Positions 21,640 to 28,478 of a stretch of 34,163 bases of DNA are shown piece after piece. A program made the position numbers and the translations under genes. Numbering within the stretch: position 1 is the stretch's first letter; each line of letters opens with the position of its first letter. The stretch covers positions 1-34,163 of the forward strand of contig ONCM01000030.1 in NCBI GenBank assembly GCA_900316305.1, in the 5' to 3' direction. Origin of the DNA: an uncultured Bacteroidales bacterium (GTDB lineage: Bacteria; Bacteroidota; Bacteroidia; Bacteroidales; WCHB1-69). The notes beneath the pieces were generated by a model. The model searched no databases. It was not told the origin of the DNA and saw only the letters and a list, made by a program, of their open reading frames with translations.

Positions 21640-22452
21640 TTAACGGTTAATGGTTTCATTATAGATTTCGTCCAAAGTAAGTATCGGTGCTCCAAGTTGT
21701 TGGGCGAGGTCGATGATTTCGGTCACGAGGTCGAAGGCGCCACGTTCGCGGTTCCGGCGTTGCTCAATCATCTCCGCGTCGATGTGGTTGAATTCCTCGC
21801 GGGTCAGCGAGTCCTTAATTTGCCGCATCCAAGCGATCTCGGGCGTGTTGAAGGCCATGTTGATCGGATGGAAGCTGATGACTTTCAGTCCCGGCGCGGT
21901 GAAATACTTTCGGTAAGGCTGTATCGACAGCCCCAGTTTGTTGTAGAGGAAGCTGCCCTCCTCAAAGAATACGGGAATCTGCAACAATTTGGATTCCAGC
22001 CAGTAAGGGGTGATTCGCGGGGTCAGTGTCGTGATGGTGTTGGAGCAGCATTTGAAGTGGAATTCGTTGCGGAGCAGATGGGCGGTGTCGGTGACATCGA
22101 AGGCACGGTGTGAGCGCGTGCAGGTGGCCTCCGGCGCGAAGGTCATGCAGGTCTCGATCACTTCGCGGAAAGTGTCGCCATGCGAGGAACCGGGCAGGAA
22201 ATTGGGGTGTATGCCGCGTTGCAGCCTCCCTGCAAGGAACTCACACTCAATGACATCCGATTTGTGAGTAACGAAGACGGTCAGCTTCAGCAGATCCAAA
22301 GGAAGGCGTTGGAAGTAGTGCTCAATTACCGCTTCGGAAGCCCAGTCGATGTCGGAAGTGAAACAGAATACGGGTTGCTCGTCCCAAATGTGCGGCCCCG
22401 CAGCGCTTGCCAGCAGGTCCACCATCGCATTGTCAATACCGTTATTGCTCAT
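21640..22452 (-). CDS. Polysaccharide deacetylase-like protein (WbmS family type)
   Basis: 270 residues, no signal peptide. The N-terminal part has FCFTSDIDWASEAVIEHYFQ (the D-x-D metal site of this deacetylase-like family), then LKLTVFVTHKSDVIE, GIHPNFLPGSSHG and CTRSHRAFDVTDTAHLL. The His and Asp residues in these motifs are those of the NodB-like barrel in the WbmS type, which is tied to O-antigen and surface-sugar loci. It would be a cytoplasmic metal-dependent enzyme acting on a sugar nucleotide or glycan intermediate. It is the first gene of the operon that includes a GNAT enzyme and the adenylation-domain fragment. The TATTTTTG box is 56 bases upstream. Confidence 0.8.
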   Translation of the reverse strand: MSNNGIDNAMVDLLASAAGPHIWDEQPVFCFTSDIDWASEAVIEHYFQRLPLDLLKLTVFVTHKSDVIECEFLAGRLQRGIHPNFLPGSSHGDTFREVIETCMTFAPEATCTRSHRAFDVTDTAHLLRNEFHFKCCSNTITTLTPRITPYWLESKLLQIPVFFEEGSFLYNKLGLSIQPYRKYFTAPGLKVISFHPINMAFNTPEIAWMRQIKDSLTREEFNHIDAEMIEQRRNRERGAFDLVTEIIDLAQQLGAPILTLDEIYNETINR

Positions 22453-22508
22453 AATTCGCTTATTCTCTTAACCGTTCGCGGTTGTCGCTCTTAACAAAAA
22501 AAGATGCG

Positions 22509-22516
22509 CAAAAATA
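22509..22516 (-). promoter_or_regulatory. -7 box TATTTTTG of the deacetylase operon
   Basis: On the reverse strand TATTTTTG (22516-22509) fits TAnnTTTG, giving a leader of about 50 nt before ATG 22452. It lies only 12 bp from the forward box at 22529. Confidence 0.5.
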
Positions 22517-22528
22517 CAATTTTTTTTG

Positions 22529-22536
22529 TATTTTCG
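22529..22536 (+). promoter_or_regulatory. -7 box TATTTTCG of the DUF4249 operon
   Basis: TATTTTCG has one mismatch to TAnnTTTG and would start transcription near 22542, about 22 nt before ATG 22564. With the reverse box it makes a compact divergent promoter pair around a T-rich centre. Confidence 0.45.
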
Positions 22537-22563
22537 CGGCCGTTTTTATGCGCTTATTGTATA

Positions 22564-23517
22564 ATGAATAACTGGTGTAAGTTGCTCCTTATGACGGTCT
22601 GTCTTTTGGCGTTCGGTTGCCAACGGGAAATTGATTTGGATTTGCCTGACTATCAGCCGAAGCTGGTGGTGGAGGGTACCATTGAGAACGGCTCCCCCGC
22701 GATGGTCATGCTGTCGAGGAGCATCCCCTATTTCTCCGAGGTCAACCTGAGCACCCTGATGAACGAGGTGCTGGTGGACGGCACGAAGGCGCGGGTGTTT
22801 GTCACTTCTGAGACTGGTGAAACCGAAGAACTGACCTGGCAGCTGTCGCCTGATGCCCCGTATTATGTGGCTTTCATGGGCCATAATGTCATCGGCAAAG
22901 AGGAAACCCATTACACTTTGACGGTTGAATACGAGGGCAAAACTTACACGGCCGTGACCTATATTCCCAAGACTTTTGACCTCGATTCCATCGGGTTTGC
23001 CCACACCATGGAGATTATGGCCGATACGATGGCCTCCATCCGGGTGGCTATGACGGACCCCGCCGACGAGGAGAACTTCTACGCCTTTTTCTGCAAGGTG
23101 AGCAGCCCGAAGGTGCATGACCGGCTGTGGTGCTGTAGTCTTCCTGTGGCTTTTAATGATTTGGTGTTCAATGGATTGACGTTTAACTACGAGGTTTCAC
23201 GTGCCGGCTACCCCATGCTGATGAGCGGATTGCTCAGCGAGGAGGATCAACAGAGCTTCCGCCGCGTCACCTTCCGTCCCGGCGACACCGTTTATGTGAA
23301 ACACACTCAGATAGACCGCCACACCTGCCAGTTCCTGACATCTGCAGGAGCAGAGGCTGCCTTTGGTAGCAGTCCGTTCATGAATTCCACCCCCGCCGTC
23401 ACCAATTTCGATAGCGATGAGGTGCTCGGACACTGGAGCGGCTTTGCGGCGAAGTTCGATACGCTGGTGTGGTGGTGCGATGATTATTGGGAACTGTTTG
23501 GGGAGGAAAAACGATGA
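22564..23517 (+). CDS. DUF4249-type lipoprotein
   Basis: 317 residues from ATG 22564. An upstream in-frame ATG at 22504 would place the promoter inside the gene and bury the signal peptide, so it is rejected. The lipobox LLAFGC puts the lipid on Cys19 (QREIDLDLPDYQPKLVVEGT follows). 'DLDLPDYQPKLVVEGTIENG' and the next 'PAMVMLSRSIPYFS' are characteristic of the DUF4249 family (Bacteroidota lipoproteins often found with TonB receptors). Beta-strands continue through ETHYTLTVEYEGKTYTAVTY, and a WSGFAAKFDTLVWW end is present. It is the first gene of a forward operon with the MMPL exporter. Its stop codon lies inside a CGATGAA repeat. Confidence 0.85.
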   Translation: MNNWCKLLLMTVCLLAFGCQREIDLDLPDYQPKLVVEGTIENGSPAMVMLSRSIPYFSEVNLSTLMNEVLVDGTKARVFVTSETGETEELTWQLSPDAPYYVAFMGHNVIGKEETHYTLTVEYEGKTYTAVTYIPKTFDLDSIGFAHTMEIMADTMASIRVAMTDPADEENFYAFFCKVSSPKVHDRLWCCSLPVAFNDLVFNGLTFNYEVSRAGYPMLMSGLLSEEDQQSFRRVTFRPGDTVYVKHTQIDRHTCQFLTSAGAEAAFGSSPFMNSTPAVTNFDSDEVLGHWSGFAAKFDTLVWWCDDYWELFGEEKR

Positions 23518-23529
23518 ATGAACGATGAA
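23512..23529 (+). repeat. Two CGATGAA units, 11 bp apart
   Basis: CGATGAA at 23512-23518 contains the TGA stop of the DUF4249 gene and is repeated at 23523-23529, 6 bases before the MMPL start. It is the same word as the larger arrays at 28401 and 30073. Confidence 0.6.
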
Positions 23530-23534
23530 ATGAT

Positions 23535-25955
23535 ATGTTGTTTGTAGGGTTATATAGATTTTTTAAGAAGAAAAAGTGGTTACTGTACACATTGATGGTG
23601 CTGAGTGGCGTTGTCTTTGTGTATTATGGCTTGAAATTGCATTATGAGGAGGATTTGTCGAAGTTGCTGCCGGTGTCGGAATCGTCGGAGGCGGGACATG
23701 TGTTCGGCAACCTCAAGGTGAAGGATAAGATTTTCATGCAGATGACGGGTGCGGAGCCCGAGGTGCTGGCCGAGTACGTCGATGAGCTGATGGATTCCAT
23801 CCTGACAGATGAGGAAGGCATCGCCAACACCCTTTACCGCATAGAGCCGGACATTGCGTTGAATGCCCTCGATTTCGCCCTGATGCATGTGCCGGCATTC
23901 GTGGATACCGCCCTGTATCCCCAATTCGACTCGGCCATCGCCCACGTGGGGGAGACGATGGCGCACAACCAGGAACTCATCATGAACGACGAGACAGGCA
24001 CCATCACCCAGATGGTTTCCACTGACCCGCTCAACCTCCGAAAATGCCTCATGCCCGATCTCTCTAGTGGCGTGGGCTTCACGTTGGTCAACGACCACCT
24101 CTTCTGTGCCGACAGTACCGTGGCGTTGATTTTCATCTCTCCTGATTTCCAATCGTTTAACTCTGAGGCGGGCGACCGTCTTATCCACCATATCAACCAT
24201 CAGATCAAGCTTTTCAACCAGAAGCATCCCGATGTGGAAGTGCTGATGCACGGTGCGGCGGTCCGCTCTGGCGACAACTCCCGCGTGATGAAGCGTGACA
24301 TCGCCATCACGGTCGGCATTTCGATGCTGATCATCCTTATCATCCTCTGTTTCAGCTTCAAGAGCGTTGGCATGATCTGGCAAAACGCCCTGCCAGTGGC
24401 TTACGGCACCTTCTTCGCGATGGCCTGCATGTACTGGGTCAAGGGTAGTATGTCGCTGATGTCCATGGGCATTGCCTCTGTGGTGCTGGGAGTTGCCATT
24501 AGCTACTGCCTCCATGTGATTGTGCACCAAAGATTTGTGGGAAGCATTGAACAGATGCTCAAGGAAGAAGCCCTGCCGGTGTGTCTGGGTTGCCTGACGA
24601 CCATCGGTGCTTTCGTCGGACTGATGTTCACCCAAAGCGACCTGCTGAAGGACTTCGGCCTTTTCTCCACCTTCGCCCTCGTCGGCAACACCTTCTTCGT
24701 ATTGGTCTTCCTGCCTCACTTCCTCAGCGAGCAGGAATGCAAGCGTAACGAGAAGGTTTTCAAGTATGTATCCAAGATTAACAACTATGCTTACGAGCGG
24801 AATCCCTATTGGGTTGCCTTGCTGAGCATTTTTATCCTCATTGGCATTATCTTTTCGCCGAAAGTGCAGTTCGACAACAACTTGAAAAATATCGGATACG
24901 AGAGCAAGAATCTCCATAAGTCGGAAAATCTCTATGCCGAGAAGAACAACCACGGGGCGTTGCAGCGCCATTATGCGGTCATCGCGCCCACGTTGGACGA
25001 GGCGTTGGATGCCAACAATGTGTTGTCCGATGCGCTGGATTCGTTGCGTCGTGCAGGGGTGCTCACACAATATACGCCTGCGGTGTCGGTGCTGTTCCAG
25101 TCCGAGAAGGAGCAGGAACGCCGCATAGCAGCGTGGAACCGCTATTGGACTCCGGCAAAAGTTTCGGAGGCCATGACCGCCATACGAAAGGCGGCCAAGG
25201 ATAACGACCTGCCCACCGACATTTTCGAACCGTTCCAGAGCATGGTGGAAGCGGAATACGAACCCGGCAATCTCTATGAATCCGAAATAGTGCCTGAAGG
25301 TCTGATCTGCAACTTTATCGAGGAGAATGACGGCAAATTCCTGATTTTCAATTCCGTGCAGATGAATCCTGAAAGGAAGGCCGAGGTTGACGAGCGCATT
25401 GCGGGGATGTCTCACGCGCTGGTCGTCGATCCGTTCTACTACACCGGCAGCATGATCACGCTGATTCGCAGCGACTTCAATACCGCATTGCTCATCTCCG
25501 CCATCTTCGTGTTGGTGGTGCTGCTCTTCTCCTTCCAGAATGTGTTTCTGGCCTTGCTGGCTTTCCTGCCGATGTTCCTCAGCTGGTACGTCGTGCAAGG
25601 CTGGATGGCCATTTTCGGACTGCCGTTCAACCTAATCAACATCGTGATTTCCACCTTTATTTTCGGAATCGGTGTCGATTACAGCATTTTCGTGATGCAA
25701 GGGCTGATTGCTGCCCAGAATAACGAGGGCACACGGCTCCTCCAGTATCACAAGGTGGCCATTTTCTTCTCCGCGCTGGTTCTCGCTGTGGTGATGGTGA
25801 CGATGCTCTTCGCCATCCATCCGGCCATCAAGTCCATCGGCATCTGCACGATTATCGGTATGGCCTCCACCATATTCATCACCTACACGCTGCAGCCGCT
25901 GTTTTTCCAATGGCTGATGAAGCTGCCGTTCATGCAAAAAAGAATTTTGAAATAA
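23535..25955 (+). CDS. MMPL/RND superfamily exporter
   Basis: 806 residues. The plan is that of MMPL and HpnN-like proteins: TM1 (about 16-34, YTLMVLSGVVFVYYGLKL), a large periplasmic domain, a bundle of five or six helices (about 255-400: ISMLIILIILCFSF, YGTFFAMACMYWVKG, SMGIASVVLGVAIS and so on), TM7 (about 425), a second periplasmic domain, and a final bundle (about 640-790: FNTALLISAIFVLVVLLFSF, VQGWMAIFGLPFNLINIVIS, FGIGVDYSIFVMQG). GVDYSIF-type helices are the conserved core of the second bundle. Such proteins move lipids or lipid-linked material through the inner membrane using the proton gradient. The acyltransferase gene follows 20 bases downstream, consistent with a lipid substrate. 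Confidence 0.9.
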   Translation: MLFVGLYRFFKKKKWLLYTLMVLSGVVFVYYGLKLHYEEDLSKLLPVSESSEAGHVFGNLKVKDKIFMQMTGAEPEVLAEYVDELMDSILTDEEGIANTLYRIEPDIALNALDFALMHVPAFVDTALYPQFDSAIAHVGETMAHNQELIMNDETGTITQMVSTDPLNLRKCLMPDLSSGVGFTLVNDHLFCADSTVALIFISPDFQSFNSEAGDRLIHHINHQIKLFNQKHPDVEVLMHGAAVRSGDNSRVMKRDIAITVGISMLIILIILCFSFKSVGMIWQNALPVAYGTFFAMACMYWVKGSMSLMSMGIASVVLGVAISYCLHVIVHQRFVGSIEQMLKEEALPVCLGCLTTIGAFVGLMFTQSDLLKDFGLFSTFALVGNTFFVLVFLPHFLSEQECKRNEKVFKYVSKINNYAYERNPYWVALLSIFILIGIIFSPKVQFDNNLKNIGYESKNLHKSENLYAEKNNHGALQRHYAVIAPTLDEALDANNVLSDALDSLRRAGVLTQYTPAVSVLFQSEKEQERRIAAWNRYWTPAKVSEAMTAIRKAAKDNDLPTDIFEPFQSMVEAEYEPGNLYESEIVPEGLICNFIEENDGKFLIFNSVQMNPERKAEVDERIAGMSHALVVDPFYYTGSMITLIRSDFNTALLISAIFVLVVLLFSFQNVFLALLAFLPMFLSWYVVQGWMAIFGLPFNLINIVISTFIFGIGVDYSIFVMQGLIAAQNNEGTRLLQYHKVAIFFSALVLAVVMVTMLFAIHPAIKSIGICTIIGMASTIFITYTLQPLFFQWLMKLPFMQKRILK

Positions 25956-25975
25956 TCCAATAAAACCCTACCACG

Positions 25976-26824
25976 ATGGAATTTGGCGAATTTAAGGTAA
26001 AAGAGGGAGTCTATATTCCCGACGTCGGTATCGACTATCCGACTGACGATCCGCACCGCCGCCTGTTGGCGGTGGAGGTGGAGGATTCTTCGAAAGGACG
26101 ATATCAGTTCGATGAGACCTATCCCTATTTGGACGATTCGTTCAAGCACATGCTCAACACGATTGCGGGCTGGTTTGTGAAATGGTGTCTGGTGGGGGTT
26201 CACAACCGTTGCCATTACGGCTTGCAGATTAAAGGTGCCCGGAAATTGCGCAAGATGAAGGAAAAACTCCGTGACGGTGCGGTGTGTGTCTGCAACCACG
26301 TTTTCGTGTTCGACGCGTTGGGAGTCAATGCCGCTTGCCAGAAGTTCCGTCAGGTGCGCATTCCGATGTTCGCCAAGCATTTCAACGGTCATGGTCGTTG
26401 GATTTTGCAGCAGGCGGGTGGCATTCCCATTCCCGAGACCCGCGAGGGCATCCGCAAGTACAACGAGGCTTTCGACGAGTTTGCCCGTCGTAAGTTCTGG
26501 TTCATCATCTTCCCGGAAGCCGTGCGCTGGAACATGTACGTGCCCATCCGGCCGTTCAAGCGTGGCGCTTTCTCCATGGCCTACAAGTACGACCGTCCGG
26601 TGATTCCGTTCGTTTATACCTATCGTGAACGCAAGGGTATTTACCGTCTTTTCGGTAAGAAGAACGACCCCTGTGTGACGTTGCATGTCGGGGATCCGAT
26701 TTGGTTCGACAAGAGTGCCAACCGCAAACAAGAACTCGACCGCGTGTGTCGGGAGGCTCATGCGGCAATGGTTGAAATGGCCGGGATTGAAGTCAACCCC
26801 TGGCCCGCTTCAGACGAAGAATAG
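25976..26824 (+). CDS. PlsC-type lipid acyltransferase
   Basis: 282 residues. The catalytic HX4D motif is present as NHVFVFD (His108, Asp113). A second block, PIPETREGIRKYNEAFDEFA, and a FPEAVRW motif near residue 180 (in place of the usual FPEGTR) follow, then PVIPFVYTYRERKGIY. The residue change from G-T to A-V in the second motif may affect acceptor choice. Enzymes of this family transfer acyl chains from acyl-ACP or acyl-CoA to glycerol phosphate, lipid A precursors or ornithine lipids. There is no signal peptide or strong TM; it is likely membrane-associated on the cytoplasmic face. It is the last gene of the forward operon, and its end is only 5 bases from the converging reductase gene. 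Confidence 0.88.
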   Translation: MEFGEFKVKEGVYIPDVGIDYPTDDPHRRLLAVEVEDSSKGRYQFDETYPYLDDSFKHMLNTIAGWFVKWCLVGVHNRCHYGLQIKGARKLRKMKEKLRDGAVCVCNHVFVFDALGVNAACQKFRQVRIPMFAKHFNGHGRWILQQAGGIPIPETREGIRKYNEAFDEFARRKFWFIIFPEAVRWNMYVPIRPFKRGAFSMAYKYDRPVIPFVYTYRERKGIYRLFGKKNDPCVTLHVGDPIWFDKSANRKQELDRVCREAHAAMVEMAGIEVNPWPASDEE

Positions 26825-26829
26825 ACGGT

Positions 26830-28242
26830 TTACAGCGTTCCCTGTTTTAGTTTCTCCACATATTCATCCACCTTCTGCATCATCTCCGGGATGTTGATAC
26901 GTTGCGGGCAGTGCATGGTGCAGGCACCGCAGTGGATGCAGTGGTCGGCCTGGCGCAGTTTCGGCACGCTGCGGTCGTAACCCACCAGAAAAGCTTTGCG
27001 CATCTTCTGGAACTCGCTATCCTCATGAGATTTAGCGAAGTTCCCCTCCTTGATGCACTTGTTGTAGTGCGTGAAGATGCCGGGGATGTCCAAACCGTAA
27101 GGACAGGGCATACAGTATTGGCAAGCCGTGCAGGGGATATTTTTCAAATCGTAGATTTTCTTGGCGATGTCTTCGAGGAAGTCAAGTTCCTCTTGTGTCA
27201 ACGGTTTCAGCGGACAGTGGGTGGCGAGGTTGTCGTCCAGATGGTCCATGTAGGTCATGCCACTGAGGGAGGTGAGCACGTCGGGGAAGGTGCCGCAGAA
27301 GCGGAACGCCCAGGAGGCGACGCTGCGCTCGGGTTCGCGCTCCTTCATCTCCCGTACGATGTGGTCGGGCACGTTGGCGAGGCGGCCGCCCAACAGCGGT
27401 TCCATGATGACAGCCGGTATCTTCCTTTTGGCCAGTTCGTTATAGAGGTAGTCGGCTCTCGTGTTCTCCGCTTCAATCTCGTGGGCGAAATGCCAGTCGA
27501 GGTAGTTCATCTCGATCTGCACGAAGTCCCACTTGTACTCGTCGTGTCGCGACAGCAGGTAGTCGAACACCTTGACATCGCCGTGGTAGGAGAAGCCAAG
27601 GTTGCGGATGACGCCCTTCTCGCGCTGCTCTAACAGGAAATCGAGGATGCCGTTGTCGTAGTAGCGCTGGCGGAGCATCTCCATGCCGTCTTGACCACCG
27701 CCCACGCTGTGCAGCAGCATGTAGTCGATGTAGTCGGTCTGCAGCTCCTTGAGGGAGTTATAGAACATCTTGATGGACTCTTCGCGGGGCCATGTGCCGG
27801 GCGCGAAGTTCGACATCTTGGTGGCGAGGTAGTAGCTGTCGCGTTTGTGTCGCGACAGGGCGATGCCGGTGGCTTTCTCGCTGCGCCCCTGGCAATAGAC
27901 CGGGGAGGTGTCGAAGTAGTTGACCCCGTATTCGATGGCCTTATCGACCATCTTGTTGACCATCTCCTGGTCGATGGGGGCGGATTTGGCCTCGCGACCG
28001 GAAGCGCCCTTCGGGGCATTCTCCTCCACGACGGGCAGGCGCATCATGCCGAAGCCCAGCAGCGACACTTTGTCGCCGGTGTTGGGATTGGTGCGGTAGG
28101 TCATCTGACCTTTCTGCGGTTGGAGGGTACCTCTCAGGTTGAGGTCGCCGTCCTTGTTCTGGCATCCGGCCATCGTCGCGGCGGTCGCTACCGTGCCGGC
28201 ACCGAGGAGTTTCAGGAAGTCTCGTCTGGATATGTCTTTCAT
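26830..28242 (-). CDS. Tat-exported aldo/keto reductase lipoprotein with two ferredoxin-type motifs
   Basis: 470 residues. The twin-arginine signal ISRRDFLKLLGAGT leads to a lipobox MAGC (Cys27), so the protein is probably folded in the cytoplasm, exported and membrane-anchored. The aldo/keto reductase barrel starts near residue 48 (MTYRTNPNTGDKVSLLGFGM) and shows catalytic Asp111 and Tyr116 in YFDTSPVYCQGR. The C-terminus carries CTACQYCMPCPYG (Cys371, 374, 377, 380) and CIHCGACTMHCP (Cys435, 438, 441, 445), two [4Fe-4S] sites. The substrate is unknown. The upstream gene encodes a membrane polyferredoxin in the same direction, suggesting an electron-transfer partnership. Confidence 0.9.
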   Translation of the reverse strand: MKDISRRDFLKLLGAGTVATAATMAGCQNKDGDLNLRGTLQPQKGQMTYRTNPNTGDKVSLLGFGMMRLPVVEENAPKGASGREAKSAPIDQEMVNKMVDKAIEYGVNYFDTSPVYCQGRSEKATGIALSRHKRDSYYLATKMSNFAPGTWPREESIKMFYNSLKELQTDYIDYMLLHSVGGGQDGMEMLRQRYYDNGILDFLLEQREKGVIRNLGFSYHGDVKVFDYLLSRHDEYKWDFVQIEMNYLDWHFAHEIEAENTRADYLYNELAKRKIPAVIMEPLLGGRLANVPDHIVREMKEREPERSVASWAFRFCGTFPDVLTSLSGMTYMDHLDDNLATHCPLKPLTQEELDFLEDIAKKIYDLKNIPCTACQYCMPCPYGLDIPGIFTHYNKCIKEGNFAKSHEDSEFQKMRKAFLVGYDRSVPKLRQADHCIHCGACTMHCPQRINIPEMMQKVDEYVEKLKQGTL

Positions 28243-28248
28243 ATTTAT

Positions 28249-28394
28249 ACTTCGTGTTGATTACTTCGTGTTGATTACTTCGTGTTGATTACTTCGTGTT
28301 GATTACTTCGTGTTGGTAAGCTTCGCTGTTGATTACTTCGTGTTAATTAGCTTCGCTGTTAATTAGCTTCGCTGTTGATTACTTCGTGTTAATT
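28249..28394. repeat. Tandem array of a 14-bp unit (10 copies) between reductase and polyferredoxin genes
   Basis: Six units of ACTTCGTGTTGATT or its near variants (four exact in a row at 28249-28304, then GTA- and AATT-ended variants) are mixed with three 16-bp units AGCTTCGCTGTTRATT and one more 14-bp copy. The array starts 7 bases upstream of the reductase ATG. There are no spacers, so it is not a CRISPR array. On the reverse strand it would form most of the reductase leader. Confidence 0.85.
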
Positions 28395-28400
28395 AGTTTT

Positions 28401-28478
28401 TTCATCGTTTTTCATCGTTTTTCATCGTTTTTCATCGTCCTTCATCGTCCTTCATCTCATCATCTCATCATCTCATCG
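28401..28478. repeat. TTCATCG array behind the polyferredoxin gene
   Basis: Ten-bp units TTCATCGTTT (three) and TTCATCGTCC (two), then a looser CATCTCAT run to 28478, one base from the polyferredoxin stop codon. TTCATCG is the reverse complement of CGATGAA, so the orientation is opposite to the array on the other side of the gene (30073-30176). Confidence 0.8.

Noticed and set aside
23580-25598. Long reverse-strand open frame (672 codons) opposite the MMPL gene
   Set aside because: Its residues are dominated by His, Gln, Glu and Asp and it shows no domain; the forward MMPL gene explains the region. High wobble GC opens the antisense frame.
28249-28394. CRISPR array
   Set aside because: Units of 14-16 bp are directly adjacent, without unique spacers, and no cas genes are present.
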